Origin: Methylobacterium sp. E-066
GTDB taxonomy: Bacteria; Pseudomonadota; Alphaproteobacteria; Rhizobiales; Beijerinckiaceae
Assembly: GCF_022829635.1 (NCBI RefSeq)
Contig: NZ_JAKSYO010000183.1
Coordinates: 124,001-188,000, forward strand
Length of the DNA stretch: 64,000 bases
Direction: 5' to 3'
Shown in pieces: positions 18,878-27,851 of this stretch. How positions within the stretch are numbered: the stretch's first letter is position 1; the number at the start of each line of letters is the position of its first letter. The notes beneath the pieces were generated by a model. That model was not told where the DNA came from, did no database searches, and saw nothing but the letters and a program-made list of their open reading frames with translations. Made by a program: the position numbers and the translations under genes.

Positions 18878-20218
18878 CTAGCGACGCCGCGCCGCGCTCG
18901 GCCGGCGCGTCGGCGGCCGGGCGCGCACCGGGGCCGGCGGCGCCTCGGGCTCGCCATCCAAAAAGTCGTCCGTGTCCGGCGGCGGCTCCGGCGCCGGTTT
19001 CGGCCGGGGCTTGGGGACTGCGCGCACGCTCGGCCGCGGCTCCGGATCCTCCATCGTGATCGGCGCCTCCATGGCCGCGAGCAGCGGCATCGGCGGCGGC
19101 TCCTTCTTCGGGCGGCCGCGCGGCTTCTTCTCCGGCTCCGGCTTCGGATCGAAGGCGTGGGCCAGCACCTTGCGCATCAGGCCGGGCAGCGGCTCGTCGT
19201 CGAGCGCAGCGCGCGGGGTGAAGCGCATTCCCGGGGGCGTCGGGGTCGAGAGCGCGACCCGGGCCGAGAACACGGTCAGCTCCAGCGGGAAATGCGTGAA
19301 GCCGTGGCGGACGAGGCCCGGCAGGCGCTTCCATCGGGCGTCGAGGGGCGCGTCCAGAAGGGCCGAAGCCACGTCGTAGTCCGGCTCCCAGGCGCTGCCA
19401 GGCGGCTCGGCCATGTTGCCGAGAAGTCCCTCCGGAGGGCGGGTCCGCAGCAAGACCGCCTCGTCGCCGCTGCGGATCGCCACGAAGGCCGCGCCGCGGC
19501 GGAGCGCCCCCTTCGCCAGCTTGATCTTGCGCGGGAACGTGTCCTGCGTGCCGAGCGCCCGGGCCTGGCAGGGCAGCATCCAGGGGCAGAGCGCGCAGGC
19601 GGGGCGCTTGGGCGTGCAGATCGTCGCGCCGAGATCCATGAGCGCCTGGGCGAAGTCGCCCGGCCGGTCGGGCGGCACCAGGGCTTGCGTCAGCCGACGG
19701 ATCTCCGGGCGGCTGCCGGGTAGCGGCGCTTCCACGGCGAAGACCCGGCTCAGGACCCGCTCGACATTGCCGTCGACTGCCGCCTCCGCCCGCTCGAACG
19801 CGATCGCGGCGATCGCCCCGGCCGTGTAGGCGCCGATTCCCGGAAGCTTGCGCAGGCCTTCGGCCGTGTCGGGGAATCGGCCCGCGGCGGCGACCGCCTT
19901 GGCGCAGGCATGGAGGTTGCGCGCCCGGGAATAGTAGCCGAGCCCGGCCCAGGCCGACATCACCGCCTCCTCGGGGGCTTCGGCCAGCGCGTCGATATCC
20001 GGAAAGCGCGTGAGGAACCGCTCGAAATACGGCCGCACCGCCGCGATCGTGGTCTGCTGGAGCATCACCTCCGACAGCCAGACCCGGTAGGGATCGGGCA
20101 CCTCACCGGCGAGCGCGCGCCACGGCAGGACCCGGCGATGCCGGTCGTACCAGGCGAGCAGGTCGTCGGCGCGTGGTCCGGGACCGGACCCGGAATCCGT
20201 GGGTGGGCAGGTCGGCAT
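18878..20218 (-). CDS. mutY: A/G-specific adenine glycosylase with basic AT-hook-like tail
   Basis: Removes adenine mispaired with 8-oxoguanine. Visible in the 446-residue protein: LSEVMLQQT with catalytic Glu50, the helix-hairpin-helix LPGIGAYTAGAI (125-136), VDGN with catalytic Asp149, the 4Fe-4S ligands Cys201-x6-Cys208-x2-Cys211-x5-Cys217, and the 8-oxoG-recognising MutT-like domain with HGFTHF (305-310). Residues from about 358 to the end are an extra Pro/Arg/Lys-rich tail with KKPRGRPKK (364-372), a match to the AT-hook core GRP. Typical MutY proteins end at about residue 350-360. The gene is divergent from the DUF721 gene. Confidence 0.94.
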   Translation of the reverse strand: MPTCPPTDSGSGPGPRADDLLAWYDRHRRVLPWRALAGEVPDPYRVWLSEVMLQQTTIAAVRPYFERFLTRFPDIDALAEAPEEAVMSAWAGLGYYSRARNLHACAKAVAAAGRFPDTAEGLRKLPGIGAYTAGAIAAIAFERAEAAVDGNVERVLSRVFAVEAPLPGSRPEIRRLTQALVPPDRPGDFAQALMDLGATICTPKRPACALCPWMLPCQARALGTQDTFPRKIKLAKGALRRGAAFVAIRSGDEAVLLRTRPPEGLLGNMAEPPGSAWEPDYDVASALLDAPLDARWKRLPGLVRHGFTHFPLELTVFSARVALSTPTPPGMRFTPRAALDDEPLPGLMRKVLAHAFDPKPEPEKKPRGRPKKEPPPMPLLAAMEAPITMEDPEPRPSVRAVPKPRPKPAPEPPPDTDDFLDGEPEAPPAPVRARPPTRRPSAARRR

Positions 20219-20345
20219 GGGCCAGGCTGCATAAACGGAGGGGCCGGCCGATCATAGGGCCGTGAAACGTCAGCTCATGCTCCCTTCGTCAACGAAGCTG
20301 CGCTAACCTCGTGCGACTCATGAGATGGGCGAGGCCCGAACCACC

Positions 20346-20828
20346 ATGGCGCGCGTCAAACCGCTGGCCGAGCTGATCGAGAGTTGCATCGGGCCGGCCT
20401 TCGCGGCGCAGGGCTTCGCGTCGACCGACATCCTGGCCGCCTGGCCGGAGATCGTCGGCGAGCGGCTGGCGCGCTACTGCCGTCCGTCGAAGCTCGAATG
20501 GCCGAAGCGCCGCCGCAAGGATGGCGACACGCCCGAATCCGGGACGCTGGTGGTCCGCGTCGAGGGCGTCTTCGCCATCGAGCTCCAGCATCTCGCGCCC
20601 GTGGTGATCCAGCGCATCAACGCCCATTACGGTTGGGCCTGCGTCTCCCGCATCGTGCTGCAGCAGGACCGGGTCGGCCGCGGCGGCCGGCCGGCGCCGC
20701 GCACCGGCATCGACCCGTCCCGGGCCGTGGAGGTGAAGCGCGCGGTGGCGGCGATCGAGGATGACGGCCTGCGTGCCGCCCTGGATCGGCTCGGGATCGC
20801 GGCCGTGGCGACGCGGCCGGAGCGCTGA
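20346..20828 (+). CDS. DUF721 / DciA-like protein
   Basis: A 160-residue protein with the DUF721 pattern: an N-terminal helix (PLAELIESCIGPAFAAQGF) followed by ILAAWPEIVGERLARYCRP and a strand region (GTLVVRVEGVFAIELQHLAP) ending in INAHYGWACVSRIVL. DUF721 includes DciA, the ancestral loader of replicative helicase. Whether this copy does so is an inference. ATG 20346 is taken; an in-frame ATG at 20325 is also possible. It is divergent from mutY and lies 100 bp before the DsbA-like gene. Confidence 0.82.
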   Translation: MARVKPLAELIESCIGPAFAAQGFASTDILAAWPEIVGERLARYCRPSKLEWPKRRRKDGDTPESGTLVVRVEGVFAIELQHLAPVVIQRINAHYGWACVSRIVLQQDRVGRGGRPAPRTGIDPSRAVEVKRAVAAIEDDGLRAALDRLGIAAVATRPER

Positions 20829-20928
20829 GCCGCAAGATCCGTCGGCGATTCCGTCACCTTGCCAGGACAGCCGCGCCCGCGTACCGAACCGGGACGCCAA
20901 GACCGAACTAATCCGGCGGAGCCTGCCC

Positions 20929-21573
20929 ATGACCACGCGACGCGACGCTCTCAAGTTCACCGGCCTCGCGCTCGGCGCCGGCCTCGCCCTGCCCTATCTC
21001 ATGCGCTCGGCCTGGGCGCAGAACGCCGACCTGGCGGCGCTGATGCAGCCCGGCCCACTCGGCGATGTCTGGCTCGGCCCCGCGGATGCCAAGTGCACGA
21101 TCATCGAATATGCCTCGATGACCTGTTCGCACTGCGCCGCGTTCCACCGCACCACCTGGCCGGTGCTCAAGGAGCGCTACATCGACACCGGCAAGGTGCG
21201 CTTCACCCTGCGCGAGTTCCCGCTCGACCCGCTGGCGACGGCAGCCTTCATGCTGGCGCGCTGCCAGGGCGATGCCAAGTATTACCCGATCACCGACCTG
21301 CTGTTCGACCAGCAGCCGGCCTGGGCCTTCACCCAGAAGCCGGTGGACGCCCTGGAGCAGATGCTGCGGCAGGCCGGCTACACCAAGGACACGTTCGAGG
21401 CCTGCCTGAAGGACCAGAAGGTCTACGGCGCGGTCAACGCCGTGAAGCAGCGCGGGCTGGACGTGATGAAGGTCGATTCCACGCCGACCTTCTTCATCAA
21501 CGGCGAGCGCTACACCGGCGAGATGACGATCGACGGCATGGAGAAGGTGATCAAGCCGATCCTCGGCGCTTGA
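20929..21573 (+). CDS. DsbA-like thioredoxin-fold protein with Tat-type signal
   Basis: A periplasmic disulfide oxidoreductase of 214 residues. The N-terminus MTTRRDALKFTGLALGAGLA has twin arginines (4-5) before a hydrophobic core and ends near AWA-Q (28-31), so a Tat signal is likely. The active site is CSHC (66-69) in the context EYASMTCSHCAAFH, typical of the DsbA/DsbG-like thioredoxin_4 family. The cis-Pro loop is STPTFFINGERYTG near the C-terminus. It should oxidise or isomerise secreted thiols. ATG 20929 was chosen because longer frames would bury the signal peptide. Confidence 0.9.
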   Translation: MTTRRDALKFTGLALGAGLALPYLMRSAWAQNADLAALMQPGPLGDVWLGPADAKCTIIEYASMTCSHCAAFHRTTWPVLKERYIDTGKVRFTLREFPLDPLATAAFMLARCQGDAKYYPITDLLFDQQPAWAFTQKPVDALEQMLRQAGYTKDTFEACLKDQKVYGAVNAVKQRGLDVMKVDSTPTFFINGERYTGEMTIDGMEKVIKPILGA

Positions 21574-21672
21574 TCGGCTGTGCGGGGCGATGCGCGAAGC
21601 ACCGCGCCCTGGACCAGGCCGAGAACCGAAAACACCATATCCGTCAAAGGTTTAATATGTATCGGCGTCGCC

Positions 21673-21701
21673 TTGACACTCAAGATAGGCGAAACTATGG
21701 T
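21673..21701 (+). promoter_or_regulatory. Promoter of the ATP synthase Fo operon
   Basis: TTGACA (21673-21678), a 17-bp spacer and TATGGT (21696-21701) lie 62 bp upstream of the atpI GTG start. The -35 is perfect and the -10 is acceptable. This is the only good sigma-70-like match in the 189-bp gap. Confidence 0.55.
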
Positions 21702-21762
21702 GCGCCCGCTTGATGGGGGCGTCTAGCCGGTTTCAGATCCTCCCGCCCTGTGAGTTTCAGCC

Positions 21763-22137
21763 GTGAGCGGCGACGATTCCAGGGACGGGAACGGGACCGA
21801 GGGAACGCCGACGGACAGCGAACTCTCCGCGAGGCTCAGACGTCTCGAGACGCAGATCGAACGGAAGCGGCCGCAAGCCGCTCCCGATCCTTCCTTGCGG
21901 CCTCGGGGCACCGGGCCCTCCTCGCTTGGTCAGGCCATGACGATCTCCACGGAGTTCGTCGCGGGCGTGATCGCGGGGGGCATTCTCGGCTGGATCGTCG
22001 ATCATGTCTTCGGGACGAAACCCTGGGGCCTGATCGTCCTTCTGATGCTGGGGTTCGTGGCGGGGATCTACAACGTGATGCGGGTGTCAGGTTTTGCCGG
22101 CGCGCGTCCCGGACGAGGCGACCGGCAAGAGCCATAA
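21763..22137 (+). CDS. atpI: ATP synthase assembly protein I
   Basis: A 124-residue inner-membrane protein that assists c-ring assembly of ATP synthase. It has a charged N-terminal region with ELSARLRRLETQIERKR (possible short coiled coil). Two membrane helices follow: EFVAGVIAGGILGWIVDHV and GLIVLLMLGFVAGIYNVMR; the second ends in the typical G-x-x-N-x-x-R. The start is GTG at 21763. First gene of the atpI-B-E-F'-F operon. Confidence 0.9.
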   Translation: MSGDDSRDGNGTEGTPTDSELSARLRRLETQIERKRPQAAPDPSLRPRGTGPSSLGQAMTISTEFVAGVIAGGILGWIVDHVFGTKPWGLIVLLMLGFVAGIYNVMRVSGFAGARPGRGDRQEP

Positions 22138-22210
22138 GGCACGCCGGTCGACAGGGGTTTGAGGCGGCCGAGTGCATCGGCGCGCCGGATCAAGAGGGGC
22201 GGAAGCGAGA

Positions 22211-22966
22211 ATGGCGGTCACGATCGACCCGATCGAGCAGTTCGAGCTGAAGCCGCTCGTATCCCTCGGCCATATCGGCCATCAGCAACTCGCGTTCACG
22301 CAATCCGCCCTGTACATGTTCGCCGCCGTCGGTGTGATCGCGCTGATCACCGTGGTGGCGACGGCCTCGCGCTCGGTGGTGCCGGGGCGGATGCAGTCTC
22401 TGGCCGAAATCTTCTATGAATTCATCGCCGACACGCTGCACCAGGCCACCGGCGACGGCGGCAAGCGCTTCATGCCGCTGGTGTTCTCGCTGTTCATGTT
22501 CGTGCTGATCCTGAACCTGTTCGGGATGATCCCCTACGCCTTCGCTGTGACCAGCCACCTGATCATCACCTTCGGCCTGGCCGCCCTGGTGATCTCGGTC
22601 GTGGTGATCTACGGGGTGATGAAGCACGGGACGCACTTCTTCGGACTGTTCGTGCCGTCGGGCGTGCCGAAGCCGCTGCTGGCGATCCTCGTGCCGATCG
22701 AGATCATCTCGTTCGTCTCGCGGCCGATCAGCCTCTCGGTCCGTCTGTTCGCCAACGTGCTCGCCGGCCACATCGCGATGAAGATCTTCGCGTTCTTCGT
22801 GGTCCAGCTTCTTCTCGCGGGTGCGTGGAGCGTGCTATCGCCGCTTCCGCTGTTCCTGACGATTGCCCTGACCGCCCTCGAGTTCCTCGTCGCGGCGCTT
22901 CAGGCCTACGTCTTCGCGACGCTGACGGCGATCTACCTCAACGACGCGCTCCATCCCGGCCACTAG
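22211..22966 (+). CDS. atpB: ATP synthase Fo subunit a
   Basis: Forms the proton half-channels next to the c ring. The 251-residue protein begins MAVTIDPIEQFELKPLV. Hydrophobic helices are spaced as in subunit a, and the essential arginine is in SLSVRLFANVLAGHI, with the last helix region ALEFLVAALQAYVFATLTAIY. ATG 22211 fits the family; an upstream ATG at 22172 lies in a poor region. Located between atpI and atpE. Confidence 0.97.
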   Translation: MAVTIDPIEQFELKPLVSLGHIGHQQLAFTQSALYMFAAVGVIALITVVATASRSVVPGRMQSLAEIFYEFIADTLHQATGDGGKRFMPLVFSLFMFVLILNLFGMIPYAFAVTSHLIITFGLAALVISVVVIYGVMKHGTHFFGLFVPSGVPKPLLAILVPIEIISFVSRPISLSVRLFANVLAGHIAMKIFAFFVVQLLLAGAWSVLSPLPLFLTIALTALEFLVAALQAYVFATLTAIYLNDALHPGH

Positions 22967-23073
22967 GCGAACGCCCCGGCCACCCAGCTTCACCCCGGCC
23001 TGCAGACTTGGCCGGCTCCACCCGCCGCGAACGTCACCGCACGTTTCGATCTGAAGAGACCTCAGGAGTTATC

Positions 23074-23301
23074 ATGGATCCCGTCGCTGCGAAGTACATC
23101 GGCGCCGGCCTCGCTTGCCTCGGCATGGCGGGTGCGGGCATCGGCCTCGGCAACCTGTTCGGTCAGTTCCTTGCCGGCGCCCTTCGCAACCCCTCCGCGG
23201 CCGACGGCCAGCGCGCCACCCTGCTCCTGGGCTTCGCCCTGACCGAGGCGCTGGGCATCTTCTCGCTGCTCATCGCGCTGCTGCTGCTCTTCGCCGTCTG
23301 A
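23074..23301 (+). CDS. atpE: ATP synthase Fo subunit c
   Basis: The proton-carrying rotor subunit, 75 residues, two transmembrane helices joined by the polar loop ALRNPSA. The glycine-rich first helix contains GAGIGLGNLFG. The proton-binding carboxylate is Glu58 in FALTEALGIF. The ATG at 23074 has a ribosome binding site AGGAG 6 bp upstream. A longer in-frame extension upstream is not coding. The strong ribosome binding site fits the need for many copies per complex. Confidence 0.97.
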   Translation: MDPVAAKYIGAGLACLGMAGAGIGLGNLFGQFLAGALRNPSAADGQRATLLLGFALTEALGIFSLLIALLLLFAV

Positions 23302-23451
23302 TCGACGCGCTTCGGGGGCCGCGGACGACGCGGCCTCCACCGGGCAGTCCACCGCCCGACCATCAGGTGGGCGCTTCGCGAGCGAGGCGTCCGCCTTCTT
23401 CCGTCACCGCGTCGGCGGTGATCCTGCGAACGGTGTCAGTGTAGCGGTCCC

Positions 23452-24030
23452 ATGGCGCAGCCGAATCCCCTCACCACGCCGCCCCCGGGCGCCGACACGC
23501 AGATCGTGCCCGGCCATGTCGAGCACACGGAGGCGCATAGCGGTGCCTTCCCACCCTTCGAGACCTCCGGGTTCCTGTCGCAGCTGATCTGGCTCGCGCT
23601 GGCCTTCGGTCTCCTCTATTACCTGATGGACAAGGTCGCGCTGCCGCGGATCCAGGCGATCCTGCACGCCCGCGCCGAGCGCTTGCGCGCCGATCTCGAT
23701 CAGGCTCAGGCGATGAAGACCGAGGCCGACGCCGCCGGCATCGCCTACGAGACCGCGCTCCGCGACGCGCAGGGCAAGGCCCGCGACATCGCTCAGACCA
23801 CCCGGAACGAGCTGGCGGCCGAAGCCGAGACCAAGCGCAAGGCGCTCGAAGCCGAGCTGAACGCCAAGCTGTCGTCCGCCGAGGCGACGATCCGCACCCG
23901 CACCGAGGCCGCGATGGGCAATGTCCGCAGCATCGCCGGCGAGGCCGCATCGGCGATCGTGGAGCGCCTGACGGGCCAGGCGCCCGATCCGGCGACCCTG
24001 AATCGCGCCCTCGACGCCACCGCACACTGA
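23452..24030 (+). CDS. atpF': ATP synthase Fo subunit b'
   Basis: A peripheral-stalk subunit of 192 residues. A Pro-rich N-terminus precedes one membrane helix (FLSQLIWLALAFGLLYYLM, about 42-60). A long Ala/Glu/Arg-rich helix follows to the C-terminus (TRNELAAEAETKRKALEAEL). The presence of a second, different b gene directly downstream identifies this as the b' member of the alphaproteobacterial pair. It dimerises with b to hold F1. Confidence 0.94.
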   Translation: MAQPNPLTTPPPGADTQIVPGHVEHTEAHSGAFPPFETSGFLSQLIWLALAFGLLYYLMDKVALPRIQAILHARAERLRADLDQAQAMKTEADAAGIAYETALRDAQGKARDIAQTTRNELAAEAETKRKALEAELNAKLSSAEATIRTRTEAAMGNVRSIAGEAASAIVERLTGQAPDPATLNRALDATAH

Positions 24031-24043
24031 ACGGGAACCCACG

Positions 24044-24532
24044 ATGCTGCTCGAAGCCGAATTCTGGGTCGCCGTCGCGTTCGTCATCTTCCTCGGCATC
24101 GCCTGGAAGGCCGGCGGCTTTTCGGCCATGACCAAGGGCCTCGACGGCCGCGCCAACCGCGTCCGTCATGAGCTCGACGAGGCCAAGCGCCTGCGCGAGG
24201 AGGCCGCCACTGTGCTGGCGGACTACAAGCGCCGCCGCGCCGAGGCCGAGAAGGAGGCCGAGTCGATCATCGCCGGCGCCCGCGAGGAGGCCAAACGCGC
24301 CGCCGAGGAGGGCCATCGTAAGCTCGACGACTTCCTGGCCCGGCGCACCAAGGCGGCCGAGCTGAAGATCTCGCAGGCCGAAGCCCAGGCCGAGGCCCAG
24401 GTTCGCGCCGCCGCTGCGGAGGCCGCCGTGAAGGTCTCGGAGACGATCCTGCGCGAGCGGATGCAGGGCGACGCGGCCCAGGGCCTGATCCGCTCCAGCC
24501 TCGGCGAGGTTCGGACCCGCCTCCGGTCCTGA
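24044..24532 (+). CDS. atpF: ATP synthase Fo subunit b
   Basis: A peripheral-stalk subunit of 162 residues. It has one N-terminal membrane helix (FWVAVAFVIFLGIAWKAGGF, about 7-26) and then a long coiled-coil helix beginning LDGRANRVRHELDEAKRLRE. It starts 13 bp after b' and ends the operon, followed by a clear terminator. F1 genes are not in the window, as usual for this group. Confidence 0.95.
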   Translation: MLLEAEFWVAVAFVIFLGIAWKAGGFSAMTKGLDGRANRVRHELDEAKRLREEAATVLADYKRRRAEAEKEAESIIAGAREEAKRAAEEGHRKLDDFLARRTKAAELKISQAEAQAEAQVRAAAAEAAVKVSETILRERMQGDAAQGLIRSSLGEVRTRLRS

Positions 24533-24561
24533 TTTTTTTCCAAACGTCACCCGGTCTACGA

Positions 24562-24591
24562 GAAGCCGCCTTTGGGCGGCTTCTTTCGTTT
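24562..24591 (+). terminator. Rho-independent terminator of the atp operon
   Basis: GAAGCCGCC (24562-24570) pairs perfectly with GGCGGCTTC (24575-24583) across a 4-nt loop, and TTTCGTTT follows. It lies 30 bp after the atpF stop. Confidence 0.85.
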
Positions 24592-24909
24592 GCGCGGCCT
24601 GTCGGTTATCGGCCGGCCCTGACCGCACCCTCAATGGAGACTGACGGAGCAGAACGGCGCCGGTCTCACGCTGTCCCTGTCCTGCCGCATTCGACCTTCT
24701 TTCGAGCCTCATCGGCAACCTGCACCCGCATTCGAACATCCACATCATCGATAGTCGAGCGGCGGCCTATGGCTATGGCGGTATCACGCAGGAATATCGG
24801 CTCCATCACGCCGAGTCCGACTGAACGAGCCTCGAGCGCCGCGTGATTCAAGCCGCGAACATCGGTCACCGCCCTGCGTTCACCGGGAGCGAAAAATCCT
24901 GGAGACGGC
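24592..24909. other. Intergenic region between atpF and the NDH-2 gene
   Basis: No gene is supported. A minus-strand frame from a GTG at 24869 down to about 24666 could encode about 67 residues. Its third-codon positions are not GC-enriched like real genes here, so I leave it out. The promoter of the NDH-2 gene should be in this stretch. Confidence 0.5.
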
Positions 24910-26190
24910 ATGGCGGATCGAGCGCGGATCGTGATCATCGGCGGCGGGGTCGCGGGGATTGAGGTGGCGACCAGCCTCGGGCGAGGCGGCAAGGCCGAGG
25001 TAGTGCTGGCCGACCGCAGCCTGTCCCATGTCTGGAAGCCGATGCTGCACACGTTCGCGGCCGGCACCGCCCGGCCCGACCGCCAGAAGGTCGATTTCTT
25101 CGCGCAGGCGCGCCGCAACGGATTCCGGTTCCAGCCGGGCACCCTCATCGGGATCGACCGCCCGGCCCGGCGGGTGCGGCTCGCGGTGGAGGCGGCGCAG
25201 GGGCGGCCGGAGGCCGATCTCGGCTACGATCTCCTGGTCCTCGCCATCGGCAGCCGGGCCAACGATTTCGGCACCCCGGGTGTCGCCGAGCATTGCCTGA
25301 CCATCGACGATCTCACCGAGGCCGAGTCGTTCCACCGACAGTTGCGGCGCCATCTCCTGGCCCGGCTCGACAGCCCGGAGAGGCTGGAGATCGCCATCGT
25401 CGGCGGCGGCGCCACGGGCGTCGAGCTGGCCGCGGAACTGAAGCACGCGATCAACCTGGCCTCGGCCTACGGCTCCCCCGACCTGCCGCGGCGGCTGCGG
25501 CTGACCCTGATCGAGAGCGGTCCGCGCCTCCTGCCGGCCTTCCCCGAGCGTGTCTCCCGGGCAGCCGCTCGCACCTTGTCCGACCTCGCCGTGGAGGTCC
25601 GGACCGGCGCCATGGTCACGGGTGCGGACGCGGCGGGCTTCACCTTGAAGGACGGCAGCCGCATCGCCGCCGGGCTCAAGGTCTGGGCGGCCGGGGTCAA
25701 GGCGCCGGACGTGCTCGGCTCGGTTGAGGGGCTGGAACGCTCGCGCACCGGCCAGCTCGTGGTCGGTCCCGACCTGCGCACGACCCGGGACCCGGCAATC
25801 GTCGCCCTCGGGGATTGCGCCAGCCAGGCCGATCCAAAGACAGGCAAGCCGGTCCCGGCCACCGCCCAGGCGGCGCGCCAGCAGGCGCAGCACCTCGCGT
25901 CGCATCTCGGGCGGGCGCTCGCCCGGGGTGACACGGTGGCGACGGAGCTGCCGCCGTTTCACTACGTCGAGAAGGGCGCCATCGTCTCGCTGGCCGATTT
26001 CAACGGCTGGGGCACCCTCGGGCGCTACACGTTCGGGGGCGGCCGGCTGAACGGCCTCTCGGCGCGGCTCACCCATGACCTGTTGTACCGCCAGCACCAG
26101 ATCGGCCTGTACGGGCCCTTACGCGGAACGATGACCTGGATTCTCGACGACCTCGACCATTTGATCAGTCCGCCCGTAAGCCTGGACTGA
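24910..26190 (+). CDS. Type II NADH dehydrogenase (NDH-2) / FAD-dependent pyridine nucleotide oxidoreductase
   Basis: A 426-residue flavoprotein that passes electrons from NADH to quinone at the inner membrane face without pumping protons. The first Rossmann motif is IVIIGGGVAGIEVA (about 8-21, FAD). The second is IAIVGGGATGVELAAEL (about 160-176, NADH). The FAD-closing motif is VALGDCAS, followed by TAQAARQQA. The C-terminus KGAIVSLADFNGWG and amphipathic segments match NDH-2 membrane attachment. A sulfide:quinone-type relative is less likely because no extra Cys pair is seen. Convergent with the FNT gene, gap 9 bp. Confidence 0.88.
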   Translation: MADRARIVIIGGGVAGIEVATSLGRGGKAEVVLADRSLSHVWKPMLHTFAAGTARPDRQKVDFFAQARRNGFRFQPGTLIGIDRPARRVRLAVEAAQGRPEADLGYDLLVLAIGSRANDFGTPGVAEHCLTIDDLTEAESFHRQLRRHLLARLDSPERLEIAIVGGGATGVELAAELKHAINLASAYGSPDLPRRLRLTLIESGPRLLPAFPERVSRAAARTLSDLAVEVRTGAMVTGADAAGFTLKDGSRIAAGLKVWAAGVKAPDVLGSVEGLERSRTGQLVVGPDLRTTRDPAIVALGDCASQADPKTGKPVPATAQAARQQAQHLASHLGRALARGDTVATELPPFHYVEKGAIVSLADFNGWGTLGRYTFGGGRLNGLSARLTHDLLYRQHQIGLYGPLRGTMTWILDDLDHLISPPVSLD

Positions 26191-26199
26191 GCGTGCTCA

Positions 26200-27069
26200 T
26201 CAATCGGGTCGCTCGCCCTCGACCTCCTTGGTCTCCTCCACCTGTGGCGCGACCTGGCCGTAATTCAGCACCGCCACCAGGGTGACGCCGCCGATGGTGT
26301 TGCCGAGCAGCGTCGGAAGGAAGAAGTGCAGCCCGTAATCCTCCAGCGAGGCGGCGCCGGTCACCAGGAGGAAGAAGGCCTCCACCGAGCCGGCGACGAT
26401 GTGGGCGAGGCCGCAGAGCGAGACCAGCCAAGTCATCAGCATGATCACGAAGGGGGCGGCGCCGCCGGTCGCGGGCAGGAACCAGACCATCAGGGCGATC
26501 ATCCAGCCGGCGAACACCGCCTTCACGAAGGTGGACCAGAACCCGTGTCCGAGGGCGTCGTGGCTGATCGCGGCGAAGGCTTTGAGCACCGGCGGCTCGA
26601 AGGCGCCGGCATGGGCCAGCACCGTGGCGATGGCGAGCGTCCCCAGGATGTTGCCGCACAGGACGATGAACCAGAGCCGCACGACTCGGAACGCGGTCTT
26701 CATCGAGCGGTCGTGCAGCAGCGGCAGGATCGGCGTGATGGTGTTCTCGGTGAACAGCTGCTGACGCCCCAGGACGACCACCAGGAAGCCGACCGAATAG
26801 CCCATCGTGGTGACGATCTTCACCCAATCGGCATCGGGCAGATGGCTCTTGAGCACCCCCGGCACGATCAACGACAGCGCGATGCTCAAGCCTGCCGCGA
26901 AGGCGGAGATGAACAGCGCGAAGCCGTGGCGGCGCAATTCCTCGTCGCCGCCGAGCCGTATGACCTCGTGCAGCACGTAGGCGTCGGGCCGGCCGACCTC
27001 GGAGACCTCCTTCAGCAGCGCGTCGCGCCGCGCCTCCTTGTCGGCCCGGTCGTTCCGATTCCGAATCAT
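26200..27069 (-). CDS. Formate/nitrite transporter (FNT) family protein
   Basis: An inner-membrane channel of 289 residues with six hydrophobic helices after a charged, cytoplasmic N-terminus of about 45 residues. FNT signatures are GRQQLFTENTITPILPLL and LCGNILGTLAIA, and the last loop LPTLLGNTIGGVTLVAVLNY. The long N-terminal extension places it near the YfdC-like branch rather than FocA. The substrate (formate, nitrite, hydrosulfide or another small anion) cannot be told. The ATG at 27069 leads straight into the charged leader. Confidence 0.88.
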   Translation of the reverse strand: MIRNRNDRADKEARRDALLKEVSEVGRPDAYVLHEVIRLGGDEELRRHGFALFISAFAAGLSIALSLIVPGVLKSHLPDADWVKIVTTMGYSVGFLVVVLGRQQLFTENTITPILPLLHDRSMKTAFRVVRLWFIVLCGNILGTLAIATVLAHAGAFEPPVLKAFAAISHDALGHGFWSTFVKAVFAGWMIALMVWFLPATGGAAPFVIMLMTWLVSLCGLAHIVAGSVEAFFLLVTGAASLEDYGLHFFLPTLLGNTIGGVTLVAVLNYGQVAPQVEETKEVEGERPD

Positions 27070-27110
27070 CCGCTCAGCTCCGCGACGCTACCCGACCGGA
27101 TGATGGGCCT

Positions 27111-27851
27111 TCAGGCCGAGAGCCGTGCGACCAGAGCCGCGACGACGTCGCGTGCTTCCGCGAGCGCCTGCGCGTCCCGGCTGCGCACGACGATCCGGTT
27201 GCGAAACCCGTCCGGCGTCATCGCCGGGTAGGAGCCGATCGACACGGCCGGACGCGCCTTGGCGATCTCGCCGAGCTCGCCGGCATACTGGCCCTCGGGC
27301 ACCCCGCCCGCCTCGATGGTCTCGGAGATCATCGCGGCGCCGCCCTTCAGGGTCGGCGCGATCGCGTCGAGCATGGCCTGCATCACGCTCGGCACGCCGG
27401 CCATGACGTGGACGTTGCCGATGCGGAAGCCCGGGGCTTTCGAGACCGCGTTGGGGATCAGGTCGGCGCCGAAGGGGATTCGTGCCATGCGCAGGCGCGC
27501 CGCGTTCAGGTCCTCGGGCTTGTGGCGCTCCAGCAGCATCGCCCGCGCCCGCTCGTCGATGTCGATGCCGACCCCAAAGGCCTCGGCGACGCAATCGGCG
27601 GTGATGTCGTCGTGGGTCGGGCCGATGCCGCCGGTGGTGAACAGGTAAGTGTAGCGCGCCCGCAGGGCGTTCACCGCCTCCACGATCATCGCGGCCTCGT
27701 CCGGCACCACCCGCACCTCGCGCAGATCGATCCCGGCGGCGGTGAGGAAATCGGCGATGGTGCCGATGTTCTTGTCCTTGGTGCGCCCCGACAGGATCTC
27801 GTCGCCGATGACGAGGATCGCGGCCGTGATCGAATCGGAAGGCTGGTCCAT
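27111..27851 (-). CDS. CinA-like / molybdopterin-binding (MoaB/Mog-fold) protein
   Basis: A 246-residue cytoplasmic protein covering the N-terminal MoCF-like domain of CinA (competence/damage-inducible protein A): AILVIGDEILSGRTKDKN, then FTTGGIGPTHDDITADCVAEAFG, and AGVPSVMQAMLD. The C-terminal nicotinamide-nucleotide amidase domain of long CinA proteins is absent, as is common in alphaproteobacteria. In related proteins this domain is an ADP-ribose pyrophosphatase; that activity here is an inference. It is the second gene on the minus strand after the FNT gene, with a 41-bp gap. Confidence 0.88.
   Translation of the reverse strand: MDQPSDSITAAILVIGDEILSGRTKDKNIGTIADFLTAAGIDLREVRVVPDEAAMIVEAVNALRARYTYLFTTGGIGPTHDDITADCVAEAFGVGIDIDERARAMLLERHKPEDLNAARLRMARIPFGADLIPNAVSKAPGFRIGNVHVMAGVPSVMQAMLDAIAPTLKGGAAMISETIEAGGVPEGQYAGELGEIAKARPAVSIGSYPAMTPDGFRNRIVVRSRDAQALAEARDVVAALVARLSA

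Noticed and set aside
24666..24869. Possible 67-residue minus-strand gene before the NDH-2 gene
   Set aside because: Third-codon GC is low compared with genes here and the start context is weak. Could be an old relic, but not supported.
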